The notes beneath the pieces are model-generated. The model made no database searches and was not told where the DNA came from. It saw nothing but the letters and a program-made list of their open reading frames with translations. Below are positions 1 through 8,905 of a DNA stretch of 64,000 nucleotides, one piece after another. The stretch comes from JAJDOD01 sp050299835 (GTDB taxonomy: Bacteria > Pseudomonadota > Alphaproteobacteria > Rhodobacterales > Rhodobacteraceae), in NCBI GenBank assembly GCA_050299835.1, contig JBNKWP010000003.1, positions 186,001 through 250,000 on the forward strand, written 5' to 3'. Both the position numbers and the translations under genes were made by a program. Within the stretch, counting starts at the first letter, position 1; the number at the start of each line of letters is the position of its first letter.

Positions 1-123
1 CGGTTCAACGGCAGACGAGTGAAAATCGGACAGCGTCGTGATTTCGGGAAAGACTGGATCCCAAACGCACCATTGCCGCAGTGGCCATTCCAGACCGATA
101 TGACATGGCCAAACCCTTGCGCC

Positions 124-912
124 CTAAAGACCGAATGTCGCGAATACAGGCGCGTGATCGGACGGTTTCTCCCACCCCCGCGCGTCGCGGAGAATGCGGG
201 AGGAATGGGCGGTATTCGCGATATCCGGCGTCGCCCAGACGTGATCGAGACGCCGCCCCTTGTCGGCAGCGTCCCAATCCTTCGCCCGATAGGACCACCA
301 GCTGAAAAGCAGACCCTCGGGAATGTCCTTGCGTGTGACATCGACCCAGCCGCCCGCGTCCTGAACCTCGCCCAGATGCTCCACCTCGATGGGGGTGTGG
401 CTGACCACTTTCAAAAGCTGCTTGTGGCTCCAGACATCATCCTCGCGCGGGGCGATGTTCAGATCGCCCACGAGGATGGATTTTTCAGGTTTTTCAGCGT
501 GATAGCTGTCGCGCATCTCGGTCAGGAAATCGAGCTTCTGACCGAACTTCTCGTTCACCTCCCGATCCGCCACATCGCCACCGGCCGGCACATAGAAATT
601 GTGGATCGTGACGCCGTTTTCCAGTCGCCCGGCCACATGCCGCGCGTGCCCCAGACCGGCCCAATCGCGGTCGCCCGCATCTTCCATCGGCAGTTTCGAC
701 AGGATGGCTACACCGTTATAACCCTTCTGCCCACGCGCGATCATGTGGGTATAGCCAAGCTCGCGGAACCCTTCGACCGGGATCTTCTCGACCGGGGACT
801 TGCATTCCTGAAGACACAGGATGTCCGGCTGCTCCATCGTCATCAGGTCGCGCACGAGGCCCTCGCGCAGACGAACCGAGTTGATGTTCCAGGTGGCAAG
901 CGTGAAGGGCAT
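124..912 (-). CDS. xthA: Exodeoxyribonuclease III (AP endonuclease)
   Basis: A 262-residue protein of the endonuclease/exonuclease/phosphatase fold, the usual length for ExoIII. It cuts DNA at abasic sites and degrades 3' ends during base-excision repair in the cytoplasm. Family signatures run in order: TWNINSVRLR at the N-terminus (Asn of the active site), LQECK near residue 36 (metal-binding Glu), GDLNIAP near the middle (catalytic Asp/Asn), RLDHVWAT, and SDHAPV at the C-terminus (catalytic His). The ATG at 912 directly precedes the conserved N-terminal strand. It lies 9 bases downstream of the alpha/beta hydrolase gene on the same strand, so the two are probably cotranscribed. The same long open frame on the opposite strand is an antisense shadow. 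Confidence 0.95.
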   Translation of the reverse strand: MPFTLATWNINSVRLREGLVRDLMTMEQPDILCLQECKSPVEKIPVEGFRELGYTHMIARGQKGYNGVAILSKLPMEDAGDRDWAGLGHARHVAGRLENGVTIHNFYVPAGGDVADREVNEKFGQKLDFLTEMRDSYHAEKPEKSILVGDLNIAPREDDVWSHKQLLKVVSHTPIEVEHLGEVQDAGGWVDVTRKDIPEGLLFSWWSYRAKDWDAADKGRRLDHVWATPDIANTAHSSRILRDARGWEKPSDHAPVFATFGL

Positions 913-921
913 GGATTTTCC

Positions 922-1896
922 TTAGAGTATTTCGACTAGTGCTGCGGCCAGAAGTTCGTGAAACGTCTCCGGTGCCTCGATCTGCGGGATATGCCCGGTG
1001 CCGTCCATCCAGAGCAAGCGGGCATCGCCCAGCGCCTGTTGCAACGCCACCCCTTGCGCCGGTGGTGTGACCGTATCCTGCCGCCCCCAGATCAGAGCGA
1101 CCGGTAGGCCGATATTGGCATAACGGGCCGGGTCGCTGCTGGCGGCGTTGCGCGGCGGGACAAGCAGGGTCGGCAACCAATCGGCAAGTGCTGCGGTCGT
1201 GCCGCGTCGTCGGAACGGGTGTTCGAGCAATTCCACCACATCCTCGGTAATGCGGTCCTTGCGGTAGACGAACTGCTGAACAAGCAACTTGGTCACATAA
1301 GGGTTGGTCACCGTCGTGGACATCGCCAGTTCGCGAACAAGCTTGGGCCGCAGGAGCATGGGAAGCTCCCGGCCCTCGCCATCATCGCCCAGCCCCAATG
1401 CTCCAGCCACGATAACGCCTCCGGCAAAATTACCCGGTTCCAGCATCATCGCCTCCACGGCCGCACCAGCGCCAAACGAGTGAGCGACAATTACCGGCCG
1501 GGTCTCCAGGGCCTCGACGAAAGCAAGGATGCGCAACCCCTGCGCCTGACGGCTGTAATCCAGCCCAGGCACCCGTTCCGAAAGCCCCATTGGCGGCAAG
1601 TCCAGCGCAATCACCCGATACCCGGCCCCAGCAAGAAAATCCATTGTGTCACGCCACAGGCCCGACCAGCCGACAGAGCCATGGATCAACAGCACCGCCT
1701 GCCCGCCTTCGGGTCCGGCCTCAAGCGCGTGCAGCATTCCGTGCGGTGTTTCCACCATCCGGCTCTCCGGCAGCACGAGGTCCTGGACCTCTGCCGTTTC
1801 CCGGCTTGAAGCGGCAAGGCGGAAGCCGACGACCACGACGGCTATCGTAATGCAGACAACAAGAAAAAGGCGGTAAAGAAAGCGAAGCATAAACAC
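922..1896 (-). CDS. Alpha/beta hydrolase, membrane-anchored
   Basis: 324 residues. An N-terminal hydrophobic stretch (about residues 8-28) looks like a signal anchor, followed by an alpha/beta hydrolase domain. Visible motifs: LLIHGSVG (oxyanion-hole HG, about residues 69-76), the nucleophile elbow AHSFGAG with Ser about residue 140, WGRQDTVTP (catalytic Asp) and GTGHIPQIE (catalytic His). The elbow begins with Ala rather than the usual Gly, which is common in this family. The substrate cannot be told from sequence. It is immediately upstream of xthA (9 bases), and the divergent sugar kinase starts 110 bases away, so the 1897-2006 gap probably carries both promoters. Confidence 0.88.
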   Translation of the reverse strand: MFMLRFLYRLFLVVCITIAVVVVGFRLAASSRETAEVQDLVLPESRMVETPHGMLHALEAGPEGGQAVLLIHGSVGWSGLWRDTMDFLAGAGYRVIALDLPPMGLSERVPGLDYSRQAQGLRILAFVEALETRPVIVAHSFGAGAAVEAMMLEPGNFAGGVIVAGALGLGDDGEGRELPMLLRPKLVRELAMSTTVTNPYVTKLLVQQFVYRKDRITEDVVELLEHPFRRRGTTAALADWLPTLLVPPRNAASSDPARYANIGLPVALIWGRQDTVTPPAQGVALQQALGDARLLWMDGTGHIPQIEAPETFHELLAAALVEIL

Positions 1897-2006
1897 GGCC
1901 GGGAAGGTTCAGCGCGACCATAGGCCGGGGACCGGCCCCCATCAACCCGCCGGTTGACGGGAGTTTGATCGTTGAGCTTGGCGCAACGTTCAGGCCATAA
2001 GACGCC

Positions 2007-2909
2007 ATGACCAAAGACGTGAAACGACTTCTCTCAATCGGCGAGTGCATGATCGAGCTGGCACCGACGCCGGATGGAACCTTCAGTATCGGGTTCGCCG
2101 GGGATACGTTCAATACGGCCTGGTACGCCCGACGGATGGCCGCCCCCGACATCGAGGTGGCCTATCTTTCGGCGGTTGGGGATGACGAGCCGTCAACCCG
2201 GATGCGTGACTTCATTAAGGATGCGGGGGTTGTCCCCGAGTTGGCCGTGAGACCCGGCATGTCGGTCGGTCTGTACATGATCACGCTGAAGGACGGCGAA
2301 CGCAGTTTTTCCTATTGGCGCAGCGCATCCGCCGCCCGGACGCTTGCAGACGATCTGGAGACACTGCCTGATCTCAAAGCCGGGGATATCGCGTTCTTTT
2401 CCGGTATTACCATGGCCGTCCTGCCAGAGAAGGGGCGTGCGCGTCTTCTGGAGGTTCTGGCCCGCGCGCGCTCGGGCGGTGTTCGCGTCGCCTTCGACCC
2501 GAACCTGCGCCCGCGCCTGTGGCCCGACACCGCAACCATGTGCGACCGGATCATGCGCGCCGCCGCCGTGGCGGACATCGCCCTGCCGTCCTTTGAGGAC
2601 GAACAGGGGCATTTCGAAGACGCCGACATTCGCGCCACCGCCCGGCGCTATATCAATGCAGGTGCCACGACAGTGGTGGTCAAGGACGGCGCAGGCCCCG
2701 TTCTGGTCGAGGCGGACGGCGAGCAAACATGGGTGACCCCCACCCCCGCGAGCGACATTGTGGATACAACGGCCGCAGGCGACAGCTTCAACGCCGGCTT
2801 CCTGATCGGCCATCTGGAAGGGCGATCGTTGGAGGAGGCCACGCGACTGGGTTGCGATCTGGCCCGAAGGGTGATCGGGGCGCGGGGGGCATTGGTCGAA
2901 CTGGGCTGA
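2007..2909 (+). CDS. kdgK: PfkB-family sugar kinase, probably 2-dehydro-3-deoxygluconokinase
   Basis: 300 residues, ribokinase/PfkB fold. The N-terminal strand LSIGECMIELAP, the substrate-binding FAGDTFNTAWYARR segment (about residues 30-44) and the C-terminal ATP/anion-hole signature DTTAAGDSFNAGFL (about residues 250-263, Asp as catalytic base) are all present. The FAGDTFNTA segment and overall length fit 2-keto-3-deoxygluconate kinases, which phosphorylate KDG to KDPG for the Entner-Doudoroff route. No KDPG aldolase or uronate genes lie next to it, so the exact substrate is inferred from family resemblance. It runs divergently from the alpha/beta hydrolase and converges on pobA, 7 bases away. 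Confidence 0.85.
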   Translation: MTKDVKRLLSIGECMIELAPTPDGTFSIGFAGDTFNTAWYARRMAAPDIEVAYLSAVGDDEPSTRMRDFIKDAGVVPELAVRPGMSVGLYMITLKDGERSFSYWRSASAARTLADDLETLPDLKAGDIAFFSGITMAVLPEKGRARLLEVLARARSGGVRVAFDPNLRPRLWPDTATMCDRIMRAAAVADIALPSFEDEQGHFEDADIRATARRYINAGATTVVVKDGAGPVLVEADGEQTWVTPTPASDIVDTTAAGDSFNAGFLIGHLEGRSLEEATRLGCDLARRVIGARGALVELG

Positions 2910-2916
2910 GGCCCGG

Positions 2917-4086
2917 TTACCAGGACAGTCCCACGTAGTTCTCCGCCATAACCTTTTGCGCCGCATGGCTGGATTTCAGGTAATCGATTTCCGCCTGCTG
3001 CATCCGCATGTCGAACGCGTTTTGATCGGGGAAACGGTGGGTCAGCATGGTGAACCACCAGCTGAACCGCTCGGCTTTCCAGATCCGCGCCAGCGCGGTA
3101 GCGGAATAGCTCTCAATTCCGCTCATTTCACCGGACCTATAGAAGGTCGCGAGCGCCTTCGCCAGATAGTAGACATCCGATACCGCCGTATTCAGGCCCT
3201 TGGCCCCGGTCGGAGGGACGATATGGGCGGCGTCGCCACACAGAAACAGCCGACCCCATTGCATCGGTTCACAAACAAACGATCGAAGGGGCGCGATAGA
3301 TTTTTCGATCGACGGTCCAGTCACCAACTTCTCGGCGAACTGAGACGGAATGCGACGACGCAGTTCGTCCCAGAAGGCTTCGTCGGACCAGTCCTCGACC
3401 TTATCGGCCATGCTGCACTGAATGTAATACCGGCTGAGTTGCGGGTTCCGCATCGAGCACAGCGCAAAACCGTTATCGGATGAGGAGTAGATCAGCTCGT
3501 CATTCACCGGGGGCGTTTCCGACAGAACGCCGAGCCAGCCGAACGGGTAGACCTTTTCGTAGTCGCGGCGAACGCTGTCGGGGATGGTTTTGCGGCTGAC
3601 GCCATGGAAGCCGTCGCAGCCAGCGACGAATGCACAGTCCAGGCGGCGGCTCTCACCATCGACCGTGTAGGTCACGAAAGGCGCATCGGTTTTGGCGTCG
3701 TGGATTACGACGTCCTCGACATTATACTCGATGGCCCCGCCGGTCGCCTCCCGAGCGGCGTAGAGATCGCGTGTCACTTCCGTCTGGCCATAAACCGTGA
3801 CCGACTGGCCGGTATGTTCGGAAAAATCGACCCTGAATAAGTCGTCGTTGAAGGAGATAAGGGTGCCATCGTGAACATGGCCTTCGGCATCGAGCCGGTC
3901 TGCAACACCTACTTCGCGCATAAGTTCGACAAGGCCGTGCTCCAGCACACCCGCCCGGATACGTCCGAGAACGTAGTCCTTGGTCTTGCGCTCTAAAATC
4001 ACGTTCTCGATACCGTTCTGGTGAAGCAGTTGGCCAAGCAAAAGGCCGGAAGGACCACCACCGATTATTGCAACTTCAGTCTTCAT
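2917..4086 (-). CDS. pobA: 4-hydroxybenzoate 3-monooxygenase
   Basis: 389 residues, the normal length for PobA, a class A FAD monooxygenase that uses NADPH and O2 to convert 4-hydroxybenzoate to protocatechuate. The FAD-binding GGGPSGLLLG lies at residues 8-17 and ILERK follows. The second FAD motif, LFLCGDAAHIVPPTGAKG, is near residues 282-299, and the family-typical RIRAGVLEHG is at about residues 42-51. The protocatechuate branch (pca genes) and the AraC/IclR-type regulator PobR often found beside pobA are not in this window. Upstream to 4556 there is no intact gene, only a decayed reading frame. Confidence 0.93.
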   Translation of the reverse strand: MKTEVAIIGGGPSGLLLGQLLHQNGIENVILERKTKDYVLGRIRAGVLEHGLVELMREVGVADRLDAEGHVHDGTLISFNDDLFRVDFSEHTGQSVTVYGQTEVTRDLYAAREATGGAIEYNVEDVVIHDAKTDAPFVTYTVDGESRRLDCAFVAGCDGFHGVSRKTIPDSVRRDYEKVYPFGWLGVLSETPPVNDELIYSSSDNGFALCSMRNPQLSRYYIQCSMADKVEDWSDEAFWDELRRRIPSQFAEKLVTGPSIEKSIAPLRSFVCEPMQWGRLFLCGDAAHIVPPTGAKGLNTAVSDVYYLAKALATFYRSGEMSGIESYSATALARIWKAERFSWWFTMLTHRFPDQNAFDMRMQQAEIDYLKSSHAAQKVMAENYVGLSW

Positions 4087-4269
4087 TCTTTCCCTCGCGG
4101 CCCTGCAACAACGTCAGCCAGACTTGGCTGCGCAGCCTAATGGACGCCGCGCGATTGTCCAGCGCCCGGGAAGCTCGCATTTCCGGCGGACTGGTCGCGT
4201 CGAAGTCCCTGTGATCGAACGCAGGAAGGAGTCACGTGTACAAAGGCCGTCGCAAATACGGTTCTGGCG

Positions 4270-4556
4270 CGATTGCGCTGAGATCGGCACGGGCAACCGC
4301 CACATAGACACCGCGCGATCCTACAGGACGGAAGAAGATACCGGTCGCGCCATTGCCGGGTCGCGCTCGCCTTCCTGTTGGCTATAGGATCGTTGGCGAA
4401 CCCAAGATCCGGCAACCCGGACCGACGGAAATCCAGCTTCGCCGCGACCAGGATCGAACCGCACGACGATAGCATCACGGCACTCCGCTCCCTCGACCGG
4501 GGCGAGCGCCACATCGACCCCGACATCGCACGGGACTGGGACAGAGGAGACCCGAG
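4270..4556 (+). pseudogene. Decayed aldo/keto reductase fragment
   Basis: The 470-base gap between pobA and the VOC gene has no intact gene. Two collinear stretches in separate frames recall the N-terminal third of aldo/keto reductases. At about 4278-4360 the reading NRHIDTARSYRTEEDTGRAI matches the family pattern GYRHIDTAxxYGNExxVGxAI, which carries the catalytic Asp and Tyr. Further on, a second frame reads ATRIEPHDDS and then ALRSLDR, as in the strand and helix that follow. No start codon or ribosome site precedes them and the remaining two thirds of the enzyme are absent. I read this as a gene remnant; chance similarity is possible for the second stretch. Confidence 0.42.
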
Positions 4557-4979
4557 ATGATCAAGACCAGGCAGATCGCCCATGTTTGCATATTCGCCCA
4601 TGACCTGGATGAGACGCGCAACTTCTACGAAGAAGTCCTTGGCATGGACACCGCGTTCAACTTCCTGCGCGACGACAAGATCTTCGGCTTCTATCTCAAC
4701 GCCGGTGGACGCAGCCATGTCGAGGTCTTCCAAAAGGATGGGACCAGCTTCGATGAGTCGAACCAGATCAACCACCTCTGCATCGAAGTCGAAAACCTCG
4801 ACGACGCCATTGCCCACGTGACATCCAAGGGCATCGAGCCGACTCGGCCCAAGAAGCGCGGCTGTGACAATACCTGGCAATGCTGGCTGACCGATCCCAA
4901 CGGCGTGAAAATCGAACTTTTCGAATACACACCCGAGAGTGCACAATTCACCGGCGGCGACAGGGTGGCCGACTGGTAG
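4557..4979 (+). CDS. VOC-family metalloprotein (glyoxalase/dioxygenase fold)
   Basis: 140 residues, one vicinal-oxygen-chelate domain made of two beta-alpha-beta-beta-beta modules. Module 1 begins QIAHVCIFAHDLDETRNFYE, with a likely metal-binding His at residue 9. Module 2 begins NHLCIEVENLDDAIAHV (likely metal-binding His), and DPNGVKIELFEY supplies the C-terminal Glu ligand. The arrangement fits a lactoylglutathione lyase-like or extradiol dioxygenase-like protein, but the substrate is not determined. An AGAGGA ribosome site sits about 8 bases before the ATG (GAGGAGACCCGAG region). It follows the aldo/keto reductase remnant on the same strand. Confidence 0.85.
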   Translation: MIKTRQIAHVCIFAHDLDETRNFYEEVLGMDTAFNFLRDDKIFGFYLNAGGRSHVEVFQKDGTSFDESNQINHLCIEVENLDDAIAHVTSKGIEPTRPKKRGCDNTWQCWLTDPNGVKIELFEYTPESAQFTGGDRVADW

Positions 4980-5386
4980 GCACGCGCCTTGCGACACCTG
5001 CGGTGACGGCATGATGCGAGCAGCGGCATGGGCCGACCTGGAGTGACACTGAAGGCCTCTGAATAGCTGAACGACGCACCGAACCGCATCGCGCAGTCTT
5101 TTATCTCAAGCGCCTCCGCACCATCGGGCTGGTGATGTACGCCACCACCCAAGGCGATGTTGAGCGCGAGCAAGGGGCCGTGGAACAGTAACACGTCGCG
5201 CAGCAGACGACATCTGCGGATCTGCCCTGTCGGGCCGTAGGGCGACCTGGGCTTTCCAAAACTTCTGGGACCGTCCGCCACGTTTGATCGCAGGCATGAA
5301 AATGCCTCGAAATCGTCCCAAGGCGTAAAGGGACCGTTCACTCTCAAATCATATATTTCACGGCTGTACGGTGAGAGGATATCCAA
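4980..5386. other. 407-base gap without a supported gene
   Basis: No reading frame here has both a plausible start and family-like sequence. A minus-strand frame contains a short LALNIALGGG-like stretch that faintly recalls glycosyl hydrolase C-termini, but it has no other support. The last 40 bases before 5387 are AT-rich (TCATATATTTC) and carry GAGAGG before the FecR start, so the FecR promoter is probably here. Confidence 0.5.
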
Positions 5387-6118
5387 ATGACAATACGTGG
5401 TTTCTTGGTGCTTTCGTTCCTGCTCCTTTTCTCAGGGGTGGCGCAGGCATCGCAATGGATCGTCGAACGCGCGACGAAGGGCGTGGCCATGTCGGCAGAC
5501 GGGTCGTCCTGGAGCACTGTCCGCGCGGGTGACGCCATACCCAATTCCTATTGGCTGCGCACCGGCCCGAAAGCACGCGTACTGCTGGCCAAGGGCGCTG
5601 AGCGGATCATTTACCGGGAAAACACTCTTGCCGCGATTTCTGTTTCCGAACCGTCCGGAAAGAAAACCAAAGTCACACACTCAAGGGGATCGGTTCTGCT
5701 GTCGGTCGAGAAGCGCAGGACACAACACACAAGTGTTGTGACACCCCACCTGGCCGCGGTGGTTAAAGGTACAGTGTTCGAAGTGACAGCGTCACGGGAA
5801 CATTCGAGTGTTCGCGTCGATCGGGGACTGGTCGCGGTTTCCGACGGACACCGTACTGTCGGCGTGCGCCCCGGTCTGGCTGCAAAGGTCGGTCATGGCA
5901 CCAAAAGCATCCATGTGACAAAGACGAGCAAAACCAGTCTGAATGCGGACGGAAAGGTCGGCTTGAGGCTTACCGAGGTCAAGTCGGGTGGCAGCTCTGA
6001 CGGCAACGGCCACGACAGCTCCGACGGCAATGGCCACAGCAGCTCTGACGGCAACGGCCACGGCAGCTCCGGCGGTAACGGCCACGGAGGCGGGGAAAAT
6101 GACAACGCCGGCAAATGA
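5387..6118 (+). CDS. Secreted FecR-domain protein with C-terminal octapeptide repeats
   Basis: 243 residues. A signal peptide (hydrophobic core about residues 5-17) should be cleaved after AQA near residue 21. A FecR-like periplasmic domain spans about residues 35-165: GDAIPNSYWLRTGPKARVLL, then SRGSVLLSV, then VVTPHLAAVVKGTVFEV. The tail (about residues 200-235) is four copies of xSSDGNGH followed by a Gly/Asn/Asp-rich end. Stand-alone FecR proteins next to CHASE2 sensors are known and differ from iron-uptake FecR; no FecI sigma factor or TonB receptor is nearby. The next gene begins 33 bases downstream on the same strand and is the likely partner. GAGAGG precedes the ATG at a normal distance. 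Confidence 0.82.
   Translation: MTIRGFLVLSFLLLFSGVAQASQWIVERATKGVAMSADGSSWSTVRAGDAIPNSYWLRTGPKARVLLAKGAERIIYRENTLAAISVSEPSGKKTKVTHSRGSVLLSVEKRRTQHTSVVTPHLAAVVKGTVFEVTASREHSSVRVDRGLVAVSDGHRTVGVRPGLAAKVGHGTKSIHVTKTSKTSLNADGKVGLRLTEVKSGGSSDGNGHDSSDGNGHSSSDGNGHGSSGGNGHGGGENDNAGK
5990..6085 (+). repeat. Four 24-bp tandem repeats in the FecR-domain gene
   Basis: Units start at 5990, 6014, 6038 and 6062. Each encodes (G/D/S)SSDGNGH, the last with Gly for Asp. Differences between copies are mostly synonymous (CTCTGAC/CTCCGAC, AACGGC/AATGGC), which suggests selection on the peptide. His plus Asp in each unit could bind metal; that is inference. Confidence 0.9.
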
Positions 6119-6151
6119 GCCACGTTAGTCGCATTGTAACCCCAAATTGGG

Positions 6152-8905
6152 ATGACGCGGACGGCTCCGATCAATGAAGGCCCGTCCGTGTCGCTCCGCA
6201 TCAAACCATATAAACTTGCGCTGATCGCCCTGATCCTGGCTCTGTCATTTCTGGCAGAGTCTTCGGGATTTCTCTCCGTCTGGAATGAACGTATCGGCGA
6301 CGCACGGATGTCGCTGTCGCAACGGCCGTCAAACGGTCACGTCGTCTTCGTGGCCATCGACACAAAGAGCCTGTCGGATATCGGGACCTGGCCCTGGTCG
6401 CGTGGCATCCACGCTTCGCTTCTGGACCGGCTGACGGCGGCGGGCGCGGTCGATGTCATGTTCGATTTCGACTTTACCTTTCCCGGCGACGCCGAAGGCG
6501 ACCTCGCTTTTGCAGCCGCATTGGAACGTGCGGGAGGGGCAACATACCTCGCCGTTTTCGAGCAGAATGCCGCGGCCTCCAACCCGTCAGACCGCCACTT
6601 CAACCTGCCCCTGCCGGCCTTCGCGCAAGACAGCTGGCCCGCGCTTGTCAACGTTCTGAGCGATGCGAGAGGATTTGTGCGGCGCTATCCCGTCGGTGCC
6701 ATGATCGACCGGGACTATGTCATGTCCGCCGGGGCATTGCTGGCCAACGAATTCGAGCAGAATTTTGCGTCCTTCGAAATCGACTACTCGATACGCCCGG
6801 ACACAATCCCAGTCCTGTCGGCGGTCGATGTCCTGCGCGGGACCGCTCCCGTTGACCTTCTGGCGGGACAAGCGGTCATCGTTGGCGCCTCGGCCATCGA
6901 ACTGTCCGATCAACTGGCGGTTCCGGTACAGGGGATCATCGCGGGTCCGCTTGTTCACGCCCTCGCGGCTGAGACTCTGGCGCAGGGTCGCGCGCTGCGT
7001 TGGGTGCGGTTCGAATGGTGCCTTCTGGGGCTCGCCATCGCGCTGCTTATGCTGGCCACGGGACAATGGACCCGACCAGCGATTTGCATCGGAACCGCAA
7101 TTACCATGCTCGTCATTGCCGAGGTCTTTTCGCTTCTGCTCTTTCGCAGCGAAAGTATCATGGTTCCAACTGCAATGCTCTATCCGGGACTGCTCTGCTT
7201 TCTAACGGTCGCGCTCGCCCAGACATTGCAGACCAGCAACTGGCAGTTGCTGAGAACCTCGGCAGAAGCTCGAAACACACTACGCCTACTGGAACGTGTG
7301 TTCGACGATGGAATGGACGCCGTTGTCATCCTTAGAAACGACGGGACCCTGCTCCGCCATTCTACATCCGCTGCCGAGGTATTCGGGACGGATGCTGACG
7401 GCACCCTGCGATTCCCCGAGCGCCTGCGGCGGGTCGAACCTTTCCCGCAAAATGCCCCACTCCAGACAATCGAGTTGCAGGGCACGGACGGACCAAAGGT
7501 GCTTGAGTTTCGCGCGACGCAATCCATCGTCGAACGCGTGACAGGTCTGGCCAAGGCGCCACTGCGCGAACGGGTCGTGACACTCGTTCTTCGCGACATC
7601 ACAAAATTGCGGGAGCAGGAAAGGGACATCGCCTATCTGTCGAATTATGACGACCGGACGGGTGCCTTGCGCCGCAGGGCATTTCTGACCTTTCTGGGGC
7701 TACGTCTGGACGGCGGACGCGACGTCATCGTCTTCGCCCTGGCACTGGATCGGCTCAAGACCGTCAACGTCACGCTGGGGCGGGCCGTGGGAGATGCAAT
7801 TCTGAAGGAGTTCGTGAACCGGCTTGAGCATTCTCCGCTTCTCCTGTCCGCGCCCGCGCGGCTCGGAGGAACCAGTTTCGCAGTCTACACCGAAAGCGAG
7901 GTTGACCTGTCGCAGGCCGGGCATATGGCGAACCAACTTCTTGAGGATGTTGTCCGTGCCTATCGCCTGGAAAACGCGAATGCGCAGCTGGGCGTTCGCA
8001 TCGGCTATACAACGGTTCAGAACCGGTCCGGAACAACCGCGGAAGCGGCGCTGGATCAAGCGGTCGAAGGGTTGGATTCGGCCAAGTCCTGCGGTGCCGT
8101 GATCGCGCAATACGATCGCTCCGCCTGGGAGAAACAGAACCGCGCCCGCAAGATCGAACGTGCGATGGAAGAAGCACTGAAGACCGGCGAATTCCACCTG
8201 CTCTACCAACCCCAGCATCGTGTTGCCGATGGGGCTCTGGTGGGCGCAGAAGCATTGATCCGCTGGGAAAGCGCGACATTGGGACCCATCTATCCCGACG
8301 AGTTTATCGGGATCGCGGAATCCACGGGCTTCATCGTTGAACTTGGGAACTGGACGATCGAACAAGCCGCCAGGGACGCATTGTCTCTCCCGCCCGACAT
8401 AGTGATCGCCGTCAACGTATCGGGCATCCAGATCATGCGGGGCAATCTCGTCGAGGACACAACCCGAATCCTGAAGCAGGTCGGAATTCCTCGGAAAAGG
8501 ATTTGCTTCGAACTGACGGAAACCGTGATGCTGGCTTCCAGCGACTACATCATCGAAACAATGCAGGACTTGAACTTCCTTGGGATCACCTGGGCACTGG
8601 ACGATTTCGGCACCGGCTTCTCGTCGATGGAATACCTGTCGAAGATGCCGCTCGACAAAGTGAAACTGGACAAATCCTTTATCATGGGGCTCGGAATCGA
8701 TCCCAGCGCGCGACCCATCCTGCACTCCACCAGCGAACTCTGCCGTGGGTTGGGTGTGAAACTGCTATGCGAGGGTGTGGAGACTGAAGAACAGCTCGCC
8801 GCTCTGGCCCTGGTGAAGTGCGAAGAGGCCCAGGGGTATCTCTTTGGCAAACCCCTCCCTATCGATCAACTTGCACGGATCGCAAGAACGCGTGGCAGTG
8901 CGTAG
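6152..8905 (+). CDS. CHASE2 sensor with degenerate GGDEF and intact EAL (c-di-GMP phosphodiesterase candidate)
   Basis: 917 residues. A first membrane segment (about residues 22-40) precedes an extracytoplasmic CHASE2 domain (about 45-285), then three closely spaced membrane segments (about 288-365). A PAS-like linker (about 375-495) precedes a GGDEF-type domain (about 500-640) whose signature reads GGTSF near residue 571, so cyclase activity is unlikely. The EAL domain (about 660-905) keeps EALIRWE near residue 698, VNVSG, FELTET, DDFGTGFSS, KLDKSF and CEGVETEEQ, that is, the metal and catalytic residues. It should therefore cleave c-di-GMP under control of a periplasmic signal. A GTG at 6188 preceded by AAGG is an alternative start. 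It follows the FecR gene by 33 bases. Confidence 0.88.
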   Translation: MTRTAPINEGPSVSLRIKPYKLALIALILALSFLAESSGFLSVWNERIGDARMSLSQRPSNGHVVFVAIDTKSLSDIGTWPWSRGIHASLLDRLTAAGAVDVMFDFDFTFPGDAEGDLAFAAALERAGGATYLAVFEQNAAASNPSDRHFNLPLPAFAQDSWPALVNVLSDARGFVRRYPVGAMIDRDYVMSAGALLANEFEQNFASFEIDYSIRPDTIPVLSAVDVLRGTAPVDLLAGQAVIVGASAIELSDQLAVPVQGIIAGPLVHALAAETLAQGRALRWVRFEWCLLGLAIALLMLATGQWTRPAICIGTAITMLVIAEVFSLLLFRSESIMVPTAMLYPGLLCFLTVALAQTLQTSNWQLLRTSAEARNTLRLLERVFDDGMDAVVILRNDGTLLRHSTSAAEVFGTDADGTLRFPERLRRVEPFPQNAPLQTIELQGTDGPKVLEFRATQSIVERVTGLAKAPLRERVVTLVLRDITKLREQERDIAYLSNYDDRTGALRRRAFLTFLGLRLDGGRDVIVFALALDRLKTVNVTLGRAVGDAILKEFVNRLEHSPLLLSAPARLGGTSFAVYTESEVDLSQAGHMANQLLEDVVRAYRLENANAQLGVRIGYTTVQNRSGTTAEAALDQAVEGLDSAKSCGAVIAQYDRSAWEKQNRARKIERAMEEALKTGEFHLLYQPQHRVADGALVGAEALIRWESATLGPIYPDEFIGIAESTGFIVELGNWTIEQAARDALSLPPDIVIAVNVSGIQIMRGNLVEDTTRILKQVGIPRKRICFELTETVMLASSDYIIETMQDLNFLGITWALDDFGTGFSSMEYLSKMPLDKVKLDKSFIMGLGIDPSARPILHSTSELCRGLGVKLLCEGVETEEQLAALALVKCEEAQGYLFGKPLPIDQLARIARTRGSA

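Noticed and set aside
19..939. 306-codon plus-strand open frame antisense to xthA
   Set aside because: It is the complement of a well-recognised gene in GC-rich DNA; its translation has no family-like motifs.
4980..5386. Minus-strand frame with LALNIALGGG, faintly like a glycosyl hydrolase C-terminus
   Set aside because: One short stretch only, no catalytic motif, no start with a ribosome site.
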